Below are positions 8,919 to 17,301 of a stretch of DNA of 64,000 nt, piece by piece. The notes below the pieces were generated by a model. The model did not search any database. It was not told the origin of the DNA and saw only the letters and a program-made list of their open reading frames with translations. Each line of letters starts with the position of its first letter. Positions within the stretch are counted from its first letter, which is position 1. Location of the stretch: the NCBI RefSeq assembly GCF_006539145.1, contig NZ_BJML01000001.1:787802-851801 (forward strand), written 5' to 3'. The DNA comes from Microbacterium testaceum (GTDB lineage Bacteria; Actinomycetota; Actinomycetes; Actinomycetales; Microbacteriaceae). A program made the translations under genes and the position numbers.

Positions 8919-9009
8919 GTCGGGGCGGCTCGCCGAAGCCGTCAACCCCGCGGGCGATGTCGGGGGTCGTGCGTAGGGTCGGTCGCGGATCCTCGGCGAA
9001 AGGACACGG

Positions 9010-9393
9010 ATGATCCCCGACGACCAGCGCGATCTTCTCGAGAACGCGAATTACGGCAGCCTCGGCACCGTCCGTCCCGACGGCACGGTGCAGGTCAACC
9101 CGATGTGGTTCGAGTTCGACGGTGAGCATGTGCTCTTCACGCACACCACGACGCGTCAGAAGTTCCGCAATCTGCAGCGGAACCCCTCGATGAGCCTGAT
9201 GGTGTTCGACCCCGAACGCCCGTACCGGTACATCGAGGTGCGCGGGCGCCTCGTCGCGGCGGAACCCGACCCGACGGGGGCGTTCTACGTCCGCCTCGGA
9301 CAGCGTTACGGCAACGCCCAGCAGGAGGCGCCGCCGGACAGCGCCGACCGAGTGATCCTGAAGATGTCGATCGACAAAGTAGGAGGACAGTGA
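9010..9393 (+). CDS. PPOX-class flavin/F420-dependent oxidoreductase
   Basis: A 127-residue split-barrel protein of the pyridoxamine-phosphate-oxidase superfamily. LGTVRPDGTVQVNPMWFEFDG near the N-terminus and the YRYIEVRGR strand are typical of actinobacterial members that bind F420 or FMN. The substrate cannot be predicted. GAAAGGA upstream fixes the ATG at 9010. It begins a three-gene unit: the next gene starts 1 bp after its stop, and that gene's ribosome site (GGAGGA) lies inside this coding sequence. Confidence 0.88.
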   Translation: MIPDDQRDLLENANYGSLGTVRPDGTVQVNPMWFEFDGEHVLFTHTTTRQKFRNLQRNPSMSLMVFDPERPYRYIEVRGRLVAAEPDPTGAFYVRLGQRYGNAQQEAPPDSADRVILKMSIDKVGGQ

Positions 9394-9394
9394 C

Positions 9395-10069
9395 ATGGAA
9401 CACATCGTGATCATCGGAGGGCACGGCAAGGTGGCCCTCCACCTGGCTCGGCTGCTCGCCGACCGGGGCGACGAGGCGACGTCGGTCATCCGCAAGACGG
9501 AGCAGTCGTCCGACGTCGAGAAGGCGGGCGGCACGCCGCTCGTGCTCGACGTCGAGAAGGCCGATGTCGACGAGATGGCCGAGGCCTTCTCGGGAGCCGA
9601 CGCGGTGGTCTGGTCGGCGGGAGCGGGCGGCGGCAGCGCCGAGCGCACCTATGCGGTCGACCGCGATGCCGCGCAACGAGCGATCGACGCGGCCTCGAAG
9701 GCCGGCGTCCGGCGCTTCGTCATGGTGTCGTGGATCGGCTCGACGCCGGAGCACGGCATCGACCCGGACGACTCCTTCTTCGCCTACGCCGACGCGAAGC
9801 TCGCCGCCGACGACCATCTCCGCTCCAGCGATCTGGACTGGACCATTCTGGGTCCCGGGACGCTCACGACGGACGAGCCCACCGGCCGCATCACCACCGC
9901 GCCCCAGGGCAAGGCGGAGGTCTCTCGTGCGGACGTGGCGGCCGTCGTCGCCGCGGTGCTCGTGCAGCCCGCCTCGGTGGGGCGGTTCATCCGTTTCGGC
10001 GCGGGTGAGACGCTCATCGCCGAGGCCATCGTGGCCGATGCCGGTCGTTCGGAGGGGGGACAGGCATGA
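9395..10069 (+). CDS. NAD(P)-binding atypical short-chain dehydrogenase
   Basis: A 224-residue Rossmann-fold protein with VIIGGHGKVALHLARLL at the N-terminus, the nucleotide loop of the NmrA-like/atypical SDR family. VVWSAGAGG and VMVSWIG match the central strands. No clear catalytic YxxxK is seen, as expected for atypical members, which may be sensors or reductases. It overlaps the following gene by 4 bp (ATGA, 10066-10069), so the PPOX, SDR and lyase-like proteins probably act in one pathway. Confidence 0.88.
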   Translation: MEHIVIIGGHGKVALHLARLLADRGDEATSVIRKTEQSSDVEKAGGTPLVLDVEKADVDEMAEAFSGADAVVWSAGAGGGSAERTYAVDRDAAQRAIDAASKAGVRRFVMVSWIGSTPEHGIDPDDSFFAYADAKLAADDHLRSSDLDWTILGPGTLTTDEPTGRITTAPQGKAEVSRADVAAVVAAVLVQPASVGRFIRFGAGETLIAEAIVADAGRSEGGQA

Positions 10070-10842
10070 GCGCCCTGAGCGAAAGGGCCGAGTCCTTTGC
10101 GAAGCTGCACACCGCCCCCGAGATCCTGCGGGTCGTGAACGTGTGGGACGTCGTCTCGGCCCGCGCGATCGCGGCCCTGCCCGAGACCCGGGCCCTCGCC
10201 ACGGCCGGACACTCGATCGCCGCGACCTTCGGGTACGAGGACGGAGAGAACATCCCGCTCGAGGTGATGCTCGACATGGTGGGGCGTATCGTCGCCGCGG
10301 TGGACGTGCCGGTGACGGCCGACCTCGACGCCGGCTTCGGCGACCCGGGCGAGACGACGCGTCGCGCGATCGGGGTGGGCGTCGTCGGCGCGAACGTCGA
10401 GGACCGGGTCAAGCCGTTCGATGAGGCGGTGGCCGCGGTCGAGGCCGTGATCGCGGCGGGTGAGGCCGAGGGCGTCCCCTTCGTGCTCAACGCGCGCACC
10501 GACGTCTTCGTCAAGGGTGGCGATCGTCCACTCGACGACAAGATCGCGGATGCGGTGAAGCGCGGCCGCGCCTTCCTCGACGCCGGAGCGACCTCGGTGT
10601 TCGTTCCCGGTCTGCTCGACGCCGAGACAACCCGTCGACTGGTCGAGGGGCTCGGAGACCAGCGGTTGAGTGTCATCGGCTTCCCCGGAGCACTGTCAGC
10701 CGGAGAATACGAGAAGCTCGGCGTCGCTCGGATCTCGTACGGCCCGCTCACGCAGCGCGTCGCCCTGACCGCGCTGCAGGACCTCGCCATCGACCTCTAC
10801 GGCGACGGGGTCATTCCGTCGTCGGTGCGCGAACTCAACTGA
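10066..10842 (+). CDS. Isocitrate lyase/PEP mutase superfamily protein
   Basis: A 258-residue TIM-barrel enzyme. VNVWDVVSARAI near the N-terminus, the metal-binding DLDAGFGD, and NVEDRVKP followed by NARTDVF are the landmarks of the family that includes methylisocitrate lyase, oxaloacetate decarboxylase and carboxyphosphonoenolpyruvate mutase. The KKCGH loop of true isocitrate lyases is not present, so C-C or C-P bond cleavage of an unidentified 2-oxo acid is the safest statement. It is the last gene of a coupled operon. Confidence 0.88.
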   Translation: MSALSERAESFAKLHTAPEILRVVNVWDVVSARAIAALPETRALATAGHSIAATFGYEDGENIPLEVMLDMVGRIVAAVDVPVTADLDAGFGDPGETTRRAIGVGVVGANVEDRVKPFDEAVAAVEAVIAAGEAEGVPFVLNARTDVFVKGGDRPLDDKIADAVKRGRAFLDAGATSVFVPGLLDAETTRRLVEGLGDQRLSVIGFPGALSAGEYEKLGVARISYGPLTQRVALTALQDLAIDLYGDGVIPSSVRELN

Positions 10843-10843
10843 C

Positions 10844-10890
10844 GAGAGGGTCGGGGCGTCACTCGCCCCGCGTGGCGTCCCGGCCCTCTC
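10844..10890. terminator. Bidirectional terminator between convergent genes
   Basis: GAGAGGG-T-CGGG (10844-10855) pairs with CCCG-G-CCCTCTC (10879-10890), giving a long GC stem with one internal mismatch. It serves the lyase operon and the facing LON-domain gene. Confidence 0.6.
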
Positions 10891-10905
10891 CGGGTGTTCG
10901 CGGGC

Positions 10906-11559
10906 TCAGTCCTCGTCGGTCGGTCCCTCGTCGTCGACGACGATCACGCCGTCGGGAACGGGGTCGCCGAGCAACGGCTCGGCCGCGAGGGTGAGGTCGA
11001 TCGTGGCGCGCAAGAGGCCGCCGAGAGTCATCGACCGCAGCAGCTCCATCTGGTCGAGCTCTCCGAGCGGGGCGATCGCCGCGACCTGCCATGCGCGGGG
11101 GAGCGGCTCCTCCGCCAGCTCCACCTCGGGATCCCACCGCGTTCCGCCGAACAGTTGCGCGCGGCCGAGCACGCGACGCACGATTCGCTCGGCTTCCTCG
11201 AGGAGGGGGAGAAGAGCATCGTTCCACTCGAGGTCGGGAAGCGCGCGTATGTCGGCCCTCGGGTAGGGGTCGTCGTCGAGCCACGCGACGATCTCGAAAC
11301 GTTCGGTTCCCCGCGCGACGATCTGCATCTGGCCGGCCTGCGGAACCACCTGGCTGAGCTGCGCCATCGTGCCGAGGGGGAAGCGCTGATCCCCGCCACC
11401 GGTCTCGCTGCCACGCTCGATGAGGACGACGCCGAAGGCGGGATCCGTCTCATCGAGCAGGCGTCCGAGCATGACGAGATAACGCTCCTCGAAGATCCGC
11501 AACGCGAGGGGCGTGTGCGGGAAGAGCACGGCCCCGAGGGGGAACATCGCGGTACCCAT
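10906..11559 (-). CDS. LON substrate-binding domain protein (no protease domain)
   Basis: A 217-residue protein matching only the N-terminal domain of Lon protease. FPLGAVLFPHTPLALRIFEERY is the hallmark start, and FGVVLIERG and GTMAQLSQV follow in order. There is no AAA+ or protease part, so it may be an adaptor or a small-molecule-binding protein. A TTG 12 bp further upstream is in frame, but the ATG at 11559 places the conserved motif at the usual distance, has GAGGA just before it, and has a T-rich hexamer (TTGACT) 6 nt upstream. Confidence 0.88.
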   Translation of the reverse strand: MGTAMFPLGAVLFPHTPLALRIFEERYLVMLGRLLDETDPAFGVVLIERGSETGGGDQRFPLGTMAQLSQVVPQAGQMQIVARGTERFEIVAWLDDDPYPRADIRALPDLEWNDALLPLLEEAERIVRRVLGRAQLFGGTRWDPEVELAEEPLPRAWQVAAIAPLGELDQMELLRSMTLGGLLRATIDLTLAAEPLLGDPVPDGVIVVDDEGPTDED

Positions 11560-11633
11560 GTCCTCAGTCAACCAGGGGAGGACCGACCCGGGGGCGAGTG
11601 GGCGCGATCAGCGAGAGAGTTCCCAGGTGGAGG

Positions 11634-12695
11634 TCACTCGTGCTCGTCGCGCAGCGTCTGGTGGACGCGGTGGAGGTCCATCAGCAGGGAGCCCACGAGC
11701 ACCCAGTGCGCGGTCGACGGCGTTCGGATCTGCAGGGGACGCGTCAGGGCCGGCTCCTCGTCGACCGCGCGCTCGGGGCCCGCGTCGAGGGCGAAGGCCA
11801 GTCGCACGTCGTGCGCGGCGCGATGCAACTGCTCGGCGATCGCGCGGACGGCGGGTTCGTCGGCGATCGTCTGCTCGTAGCCGTCGTAGACCGCGCGGGT
11901 CATCCCGATGGTCTGCGTGACGACGGGGCTGAAGCGGTCGACGAGTGCATCCATCTCCGCGAGGTCGGTGCGGTGTCGGCCGCTGCGGGGGTTCAGCGCC
12001 AGCGAGTCGGCTCCGTCGCGGATCGCGTCGGCTGCGGCATCCCGAACCGGACGGAGAAGGCGTGCTTCGAGGAGAAGTCCCTCGAGAGAGGCCGGCGTCT
12101 GCGGAGTTTCGAGGGCATCGGCGAGACGCTCGAGCGCCGCGGCGAGTTCGCGACCGAGGACGTCGACCTTCGTCCGAGCGGGGGGAACGAGCACGGGAGG
12201 CACGAGGACGGCGTTCACGACGATGCCGATGGCCGCGCCGATGAGGGTCTCGAGCACGCGGTCGAGGGCGTAGTTCGGGGTCGCCGTGCCCAGGGCGAGC
12301 ACGAGCAGGGCGCTGATGGCGATCTGATTGGTCGCTCCGGGGGAGATGCGCGCGGCCCATGCCACCAGGAGCGCCACCCCGGCGGAGAGCAGCGCCACCC
12401 AGGGCTGCGACCCGAAAACCAGACCGAGCAGAGCCGCGATGAGGACGCCGACGATCACGCCCACACTGCGCTCGACCGCCCGGGTGAAGGACTGATTGAT
12501 GCTCGGCTGCACCACCAGCAGCGCGGCGATGGCGGCGAAAATCGGCGGAGGACCCTGCACGAGCCACCCGGCGAGCAGCCACGCGGCGACGATCGCGATG
12601 GCCGACTTGGCAACCTGGAGCAGGGGCACACGGCGCGGGGCGCGGAAGGTGAGACTGTCGCGCATGGCGCGGGCAGAGGGAACGCGCACGCTCAC
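11634..12695 (-). CDS. FUSC-family membrane protein, likely aromatic/acid exporter
   Basis: A 353-residue protein with about six N-terminal membrane helices (to about residue 170) and a helical cytoplasmic tail. PPPIFAAIAALLVVQPSINQS and the repeated GxxxG-rich helices place it with fusaric-acid-resistance/aromatic acid exporter proteins (FUSC). The GTG at 12695 overlaps the stop of the HxlR gene (GTGA, 12692-12695), which argues for a coupled start; an ATG at 12665 is the alternative. Because it is translated with a redox-type HxlR regulator, export of quinones or related electrophiles is an attractive inference. Confidence 0.82.
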   Translation of the reverse strand: MSVRVPSARAMRDSLTFRAPRRVPLLQVAKSAIAIVAAWLLAGWLVQGPPPIFAAIAALLVVQPSINQSFTRAVERSVGVIVGVLIAALLGLVFGSQPWVALLSAGVALLVAWAARISPGATNQIAISALLVLALGTATPNYALDRVLETLIGAAIGIVVNAVLVPPVLVPPARTKVDVLGRELAAALERLADALETPQTPASLEGLLLEARLLRPVRDAAADAIRDGADSLALNPRSGRHRTDLAEMDALVDRFSPVVTQTIGMTRAVYDGYEQTIADEPAVRAIAEQLHRAAHDVRLAFALDAGPERAVDEEPALTRPLQIRTPSTAHWVLVGSLLMDLHRVHQTLRDEHE

Positions 12696-13060
12696 TCCCG
12701 CGGGCCGACGATGTCGTTCGCGTTGTCGGCCACCCAGCCCATGAGGGGGATGACGTGCGTCATGAGGTCGTGTCCGAGGTCGGTCAGCGCGTACTCGACG
12801 CGCGGCGGCACTTCGGGGTAGGCGGTGCGCAGGACCAAGCCGTCGGCCTCGAGCGTCTTCAGCGTGCTCGCGAGCATCTTCTCGCTGATCCCGTCGATGT
12901 TGCGCCGCAGAGCTCCCCATCGCTGGGTGCCGTCCGAGAGCGTGAGAAGCACGAGGATGCCCCACTTGCCCATCACGTGATCCAGGACCGTGCGGGTCGG
13001 GCACCCGTCGGCGAAGATTCCGGGGTGTTCGGCGCGCATCGACGCAAGACTGACGCTCAT
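12692..13060 (-). CDS. HxlR-family transcriptional regulator, QorR-like
   Basis: A 122-residue winged-helix regulator. CPTRTVLDHVMGKWG (about 20-34) is the HxlR signature, followed by ISEKMLASTLKTLEADGLV (recognition helix and wing). Cys20 is the only cysteine, the same layout as the redox-sensing QorR of Corynebacterium glutamicum, so thiol-based control is likely. It is divergent from a QorB-like reductase gene, with a classical operator between them, and is co-translated with the FUSC exporter. Longer upstream starts exist, but the ATG at 13060 gives the normal family length. Confidence 0.9.
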   Translation of the reverse strand: MSVSLASMRAEHPGIFADGCPTRTVLDHVMGKWGILVLLTLSDGTQRWGALRRNIDGISEKMLASTLKTLEADGLVLRTAYPEVPPRVEYALTDLGHDLMTHVIPLMGWVADNANDIVGPRE

Positions 13061-13064
13061 GTGA

Positions 13065-13087
13065 GTACCTAACCACAAAGTGGGTAC
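13065..13087. promoter_or_regulatory. HxlR operator between the regulator and qorB-like gene
   Basis: An imperfect dyad bounded by GTAC half-sites (13065-13068 and 13084-13087) spans 23 bp, with ACCACAAAGTG in the centre. Spacing and GTAC ends match known HxlR-family sites, and the position covers both divergent promoters. Confidence 0.75.
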
Positions 13088-13153
13088 CGGCATTTCGGAA
13101 TGTTGAGGTCGACGGGGCGTTGAGCCCCACGAACCCATCGAAAGGATTCCACC

Positions 13154-14014
13154 ATGACCCTCCTCGTCACCGCCGCTTCCGGTCACCTCGGTCGCCTCGT
13201 CATCGACGCTCTGCTCGAGCGCGACGTTCCCGCATCCGACATCGTGGCGGGCGTGCGTACGCCCGCCAGGGTCGACGACCTCGCGGCCCGCGGAATCCGC
13301 GTCGCCGAGCTCGACTACGCCCGCCCCGAGACCTTCGCCCCCGCTCTCGCGGGCGTGACGCGCGTGCTGCTCATCTCGGGCACCGACGCCGACCGCGTCG
13401 CTCAGCACCGCGCCGTCGTCGAGGCCGTCCGCGCCGCCGGCATCGAGCGTCTCGTGTACACCAGCGCTCCGCGCGTCGACGAGGTCGATTACGCCCTCGG
13501 CGCCGACCACAAGGCCACCGAGCAGGCCATTGCGGACTCGGGAGTGAGCGCCACGATCCTGCGCCACAACTGGTACACCGAGAACTACCTCGACACCGTC
13601 GCGCGTGCAGCAGACACCGGCGAGATCGTCGCGGCGACCGGCGATGCCCGCGTGGCGAGCGCGAGCCGTCGCGACTATGCCGAAGCGGCGGCGATCGCCC
13701 TGACCACCGACGAGCTGGCCGGTCGGACCGTCGAGGTCGGTGGCGACGTCGCATGGACCTACGACGAACTCGCCGCGGCCGCGTCCGAGGTGCTCGGCCG
13801 ACCGGTGACCTACACGCGCGTCTCGGTCGAGCAACTGACGGAGGGGCTGAAGGCGGCGGGACTGGATGCCGGCACCGCGGCGTTCGTGGCCGGGATCGAC
13901 GACGCGATCGCCCGCGGCGCGCTGGGCACGACCGACGGCTCGCTGTCGCGCATCATCGGTCGCCCCACCACCCCGCTGGCCGAGGGCCTGCGTCAGGGTC
14001 TCGCCGCGCGCTGA
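13154..14014 (+). CDS. QorB-like NAD(P)H:quinone reductase (NmrA-type SDR)
   Basis: A 286-residue NmrA-like protein, the same length as E. coli QorB (YtfG). LVTAASGHLGRLVIDAL is the dinucleotide loop; GIERLVYTSAPR and ILRHNWYTENYL match the QorB active-site region. It would reduce quinones with NAD(P)H in the cytoplasm. AAAGGA before the ATG sets the start. Divergence from an HxlR regulator repeats the ytfG-ytfH arrangement of E. coli, so induction by quinones or oxidants through that regulator is expected. Confidence 0.85.
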   Translation: MTLLVTAASGHLGRLVIDALLERDVPASDIVAGVRTPARVDDLAARGIRVAELDYARPETFAPALAGVTRVLLISGTDADRVAQHRAVVEAVRAAGIERLVYTSAPRVDEVDYALGADHKATEQAIADSGVSATILRHNWYTENYLDTVARAADTGEIVAATGDARVASASRRDYAEAAAIALTTDELAGRTVEVGGDVAWTYDELAAAASEVLGRPVTYTRVSVEQLTEGLKAAGLDAGTAAFVAGIDDAIARGALGTTDGSLSRIIGRPTTPLAEGLRQGLAAR

Positions 14015-14055
14015 GCGCTCGCGTCGCGACGTCCAGGCTGAGGGTCCGGTGCGCC

Positions 14056-14418
14056 TCATGAGAGGCGTGCCGGACCCTCTGCGGCGAGGGCGGTGATGCG
14101 CCGCTGGCGCATCGCGAGGAACAGAGGGAAGGTGAACGCGAAAGCGGTCACCCCCGAGAGCACGACGTACAGCCACACGAAGCGCATGCCGAGCCGTCGC
14201 CCCTCGACGATCACGAAGATGCTCCCCGCGACCGCGACGACGAGCAGGTCGACGGTGATCGACGACACCGCCGGTCCGCTGGACACGAGATCGCCGAGGA
14301 AGTCCCGCATCTGCACGATCGCGAAGACGTTGAAGGTCCACGTGCCCACGAGACCGGCGAGGGCCAGCACGAGGAAGGCCGCGGCGGTGGGGGTCCAGTG
14401 TCGTCGGAGTGCGCTCAT
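14056..14418 (-). CDS. DUF2834-type small membrane protein
   Basis: A 120-residue protein with about three membrane helices (roughly 10-28, 52-72, 78-102). GLVGTWTFNVFAIVQM near the N-terminus resembles DUF2834 proteins. No function is known. The ATG at 14418 is preceded by GGGAGGATC, a strong ribosome site. It ends 41 bp from the convergent QorB-like gene. Confidence 0.65.
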   Translation of the reverse strand: MSALRRHWTPTAAAFLVLALAGLVGTWTFNVFAIVQMRDFLGDLVSSGPAVSSITVDLLVVAVAGSIFVIVEGRRLGMRFVWLYVVLSGVTAFAFTFPLFLAMRQRRITALAAEGPARLS

Positions 14419-14458
14419 GAGCCGATCCTCCCGCAGCCCGCATGTCGGCGGTGGGGGC

Positions 14459-14464
14459 TAGCGT
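14459..14464 (+). promoter_or_regulatory. -10 box (TAGCGT), leaderless start of the DksA-like gene
   Basis: TAGCGT is 6 nt before the ATG at 14471. Confidence 0.5.
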
Positions 14465-14470
14465 CGAAGG

Positions 14471-14812
14471 ATGGATGCCACGACGGCGACGCGCATGCTC
14501 GACGACCGCGAGCGCGAGGTGGAGCACCGCCTCTCGCGCTTGCGAGACGATGAAGCGAGCCTGCGGCACGACCGTGCCGATGCCACGGCCGACGATGAGC
14601 ACGACCCCGAGGGCTCGACGCTGTCGGGGGAGTGGGCCCAGGTCGATGCCCTCCGCCGGGGCGCCGAAGCGGAGCAGGCCGAGATCGCCGCGGCGCGCGA
14701 GCGAGTGGCATCCGGGACGTTCGGCGTGTGCGAGAACTGCGAGCAGCCGATCGCCGACGCCCGGCTCGAGGTGCTCCCATTCGCGCGCCGCTGCATCGCG
14801 TGCGCGGCGTGA
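14471..14812 (+). CDS. TraR/DksA-type C4 zinc-finger protein
   Basis: A 113-residue protein with a long charged helical N-terminal part (about 1-85) and a C-terminal zinc finger with two CxxC pairs, CENC and CIAC, separated by 17 residues (about 91-112). This is the layout of DksA/TraR/RbpA-like proteins that insert a coiled coil into the RNA polymerase secondary channel, though the acidic tip residues cannot be judged by eye. It is a single gene with a leaderless-type start. Confidence 0.85.
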   Translation: MDATTATRMLDDREREVEHRLSRLRDDEASLRHDRADATADDEHDPEGSTLSGEWAQVDALRRGAEAEQAEIAAARERVASGTFGVCENCEQPIADARLEVLPFARRCIACAA

Positions 14813-14853
14813 GCTCCGGGTCGCGGCTGAAGAAGCGAGGGGCAGGCGGCGCT

Positions 14854-14859
14854 TAGGCT
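14854..14859 (+). promoter_or_regulatory. -10 box (TAGGCT), leaderless start of the SCO4848-like gene
   Basis: TAGGCT is 6 nt before the ATG at 14866. Confidence 0.5.
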
Positions 14860-14865
14860 CGACGC

Positions 14866-15081
14866 ATGGAACCCGTCCTCATCGCGCTGCTGTTCGCCAA
14901 CGCCGTCTTCAACGTCGTCGTCTGGCCGCGTTTCTACGTGCGAGTCGCGAAAGACCCCCGCGCCAAGAACGCCGCGGGCAAGGCCACACCGTTCCTCATC
15001 GTGCACACGGTGCTCATCGGTCTGGCCCTCGTGCTCGCGGTCGCGTCGGTGATCGCCGCGATCGCCGCTCTCGTCAGCTGA
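14866..15081 (+). CDS. SCO4848-family small membrane protein
   Basis: A 71-residue protein with two membrane helices (about 3-22 and 46-68) joined by a basic loop containing VWPRFYVRVAKDPR and GKATPFLIVHTVL, the signature of the SCO4848 family of actinobacteria. No function has been assigned. Its start is 6 nt after a -10 box. A strong hairpin follows its stop. Confidence 0.8.
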   Translation: MEPVLIALLFANAVFNVVVWPRFYVRVAKDPRAKNAAGKATPFLIVHTVLIGLALVLAVASVIAAIAALVS

Positions 15082-15082
15082 T

Positions 15083-15104
15083 CCCGGGCGCCCAGGCGCC
15101 CGGG
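15083..15104 (+). terminator. Terminator after the SCO4848-like gene
   Basis: CCCGGGCGCC (15083-15092) and GGCGCCCGGG (15095-15104) form a 10-bp GC stem with a 2-base loop directly after the stop codon. Confidence 0.65.
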
Positions 15105-15214
15105 AGGTGCCCGCGGTAGACTCATAGCGCGGGATTTCCCGCCGCACTCTGTGCAACTACCTACCGGTCCGGCAAGGCGGCACGTTCCATCGCCCCTCCC
15201 TGGAGACCCGCTAC

Positions 15215-16522
15215 ATGACCGCGCCCGCCGTCGACCATCGGCCCCTGATCCACCACACCGGCTTCTGGTATTTCCCGGTCGCCTTCGTGGCTCGGTTGCC
15301 GTTCGCGATGATGACCGTCGGCGTCCTCGCCCTCGTCGTCGCGCTGCGCGGTTCGGTCGCCCTTGGCGGGTTGACCTCCGCGGCCGTGGGTCTCGGCGTC
15401 GTCGTCGCGGGCCCCGTGCTCGGTGACCTCGCCGACAGGTACGGGCAGCGTCGCGTGCTCGTGCCGGTGGGGCTGGCCAACGGCATCCTGCTGGCGGTCT
15501 TCCCCCTCGTGGTGGAATTCGCGACCTCCGACGCCCTGCTGCTCGGAGCGGCCGTGGCGATCGGCCTGACCGGTCCTCAGACCGCGGCGATGTCGCGCAG
15601 TCGCGTGATGGCGCTCATCGGTCTGCGCGTGCACCCCGAGCGGCGCGACCGGACATTCTCGCGCGCCATGGCCTACGAGTCGGCGGCCGACGAGACCGCC
15701 TTCGTCATCGGGCCGTTCGTGGTCGGTGTGCTGGCGGCGGTGATCGCTCCCTGGGCGCCGATCGCGGGGGCCGCGATCCTGAGCTTCGTCTTCGTGACCG
15801 CCTTCGCCCTGCACCCCACCGGCCGCGCTGTCCCCGAGCGCTCGGAGCGCACCGCGATGGCGCCGATGCGCGAGGTGATGCACCCGCGCATGCTCGTGCT
15901 CGTGGCCGCCGTGTTCGGCGTCGGTCTGTTCTTCGGCTCCACTCTCACCTCGTTGACGGCGTTCATGGAGGCGCAGGGGGCGCCCGAGGCGGGTGCGCTG
16001 CTGTACGGCGTGATGGGCGTGGGTTCCGCGGTGCTGGCCCTCGCCGTCGCCCTCGTGCCCGAGCGTTTCCCGTTGCGCTGGCGCCTCGTGCTGTTCGCCA
16101 GCGTGCTGACGGCCTCCGCCGGGGCGTACTCGGTCGGCGGATCCGTGCCGACCGTGACCCTCGTGCTGTGCCTCATGGGCATCGGGGTCGGCCCGGCTCT
16201 CGTCACGCTCTTCAGCCTCGCCGGACACCGCGCGCCGCGCGGCCGGTCGGCCTCGACGATGACGATCCTCGCCTCGGCGCTGACTCTCGCGCAGGCGCTG
16301 TCGTCGGCCGTGGCCGGGGCGGTGGCCGAGAACGTGTCCGTCGGCACCGCGATGCTCTTCCCCGCCGGAGCCGCGCTCCTCGTGCTCGCCATGGCGGCGG
16401 TGAACGCCGCGGCCGCACCGCGGTGGGACCGGGCGTTCCCCGCCGCCGGTCTCAGCGCGGCAGCGGGTAGCGTCGCCGCAGCAGCAGACGCTGGCACAGC
16501 GTCCACGCGGTCGTCACGGTGA
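15215..16522 (+). CDS. MFS transporter
   Basis: A 435-residue transporter with about twelve hydrophobic segments. The loop between helices 2 and 3 contains GDLADRYGQRRVL, the canonical MFS motif A. Substrate unknown; relatives are mostly drug or sugar exporters. The ATG at 15215 follows CTGGAGACC. Its 3' end overlaps the 3' end of the convergent yidC-like gene by 71 bp (16452-16522), so the last ~24 residues, which are low complexity, are encoded opposite YidC's C-terminus. Confidence 0.88.
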   Translation: MTAPAVDHRPLIHHTGFWYFPVAFVARLPFAMMTVGVLALVVALRGSVALGGLTSAAVGLGVVVAGPVLGDLADRYGQRRVLVPVGLANGILLAVFPLVVEFATSDALLLGAAVAIGLTGPQTAAMSRSRVMALIGLRVHPERRDRTFSRAMAYESAADETAFVIGPFVVGVLAAVIAPWAPIAGAAILSFVFVTAFALHPTGRAVPERSERTAMAPMREVMHPRMLVLVAAVFGVGLFFGSTLTSLTAFMEAQGAPEAGALLYGVMGVGSAVLALAVALVPERFPLRWRLVLFASVLTASAGAYSVGGSVPTVTLVLCLMGIGVGPALVTLFSLAGHRAPRGRSASTMTILASALTLAQALSSAVAGAVAENVSVGTAMLFPAGAALLVLAMAAVNAAAAPRWDRAFPAAGLSAAAGSVAAAADAGTASTRSSR

Positions 16523-17195
16523 GGTAGAGCCCGGCCGCCAGCGGCACGAACAGTGCCACGCCGGCCGTCGTGAACGGCAGGATGCCGACCATCCCCGTCG
16601 TCCACGCGGGAGCCGAGGGATCGACCGCGGGGCGCAGCAGCCGACGCGTCAACTCGGCGACGCCGGCGATCACGGCGACGAGCACCGCGAAGACGGCGAG
16701 GGTCGTGGCATCCGCCGTCCCCGTCGACAGGGCGCCGACGAGACTCCGGCCGAGCGGAGCGCCCAGGACGTCGTATTCGAGCAGGGTGTTGACGTGTCCG
16801 CCGACCTGCGGGTGCAGGAACACCGCGTAGAGCAGTCCGACGACGGGCGCCTGCGCCAGGACGGGCAGGCATCCGGCGAAGGGCGAGGCGCCCTCGTCGC
16901 GGTACAGCTGCATCGTCTCGCGCTGCAGGCGTTCGCGGTTCTTGGCCCACCGCTTCTGCAGGGTGCGAAGCCGCGGAGCGAGGCGGGCCCGCGTCTGCTC
17001 GGCGCGCGCCTGCGACACTCCGACGGGGACGAGCAGCACCCGCACCGCCAGCGTCACGACGACGACGGCGACAGCGGCGGCGAGACCCCCGGTGAGGGGT
17101 TCGAGGAACGAGATGAGAGCGAGCAGAGCGCGCGTCGTCAGGTCGAGCAGGAGGGCGAGGGGCGGAAAGGCGAAGAGGTCCACGGGGCATCCCAT
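16452..17195 (-). CDS. yidC: YidC/Oxa1-type membrane insertase
   Basis: A 247-residue insertase with the short Gram-positive layout and no periplasmic P1 domain. About five membrane helices surround a basic cytoplasmic loop (about 60-100), and LLVPVGVSQARAEQ and FAGCLPVLAQAPVVGLLYAVF fit the conserved core. It helps fold and insert membrane proteins. Since actinobacteria normally have a YidC gene beside rpmH/rnpA near the origin, and none of that is here, this is probably a second paralogue. It is downstream of a small membrane protein gene. Confidence 0.88.
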   Translation of the reverse strand: MGCPVDLFAFPPLALLLDLTTRALLALISFLEPLTGGLAAAVAVVVVTLAVRVLLVPVGVSQARAEQTRARLAPRLRTLQKRWAKNRERLQRETMQLYRDEGASPFAGCLPVLAQAPVVGLLYAVFLHPQVGGHVNTLLEYDVLGAPLGRSLVGALSTGTADATTLAVFAVLVAVIAGVAELTRRLLRPAVDPSAPAWTTGMVGILPFTTAGVALFVPLAAGLYLTVTTAWTLCQRLLLRRRYPLPR

Positions 17196-17301
17196 CAGAG
17201 CGAGTGATCACGGGCTGATCGGTCGCGGGGCGCACCGACGGCGCGTGGGCGACCGGCGTCGCGGTCACCGCCGAACCGTCGCCGAGGCGACGAGGCAGGA
17301 G

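Noticed and set aside
11560..11571. TTG start for the LON-domain protein
   Set aside because: It adds four residues before the conserved start and has a poorer ribosome site than the ATG at 11559.
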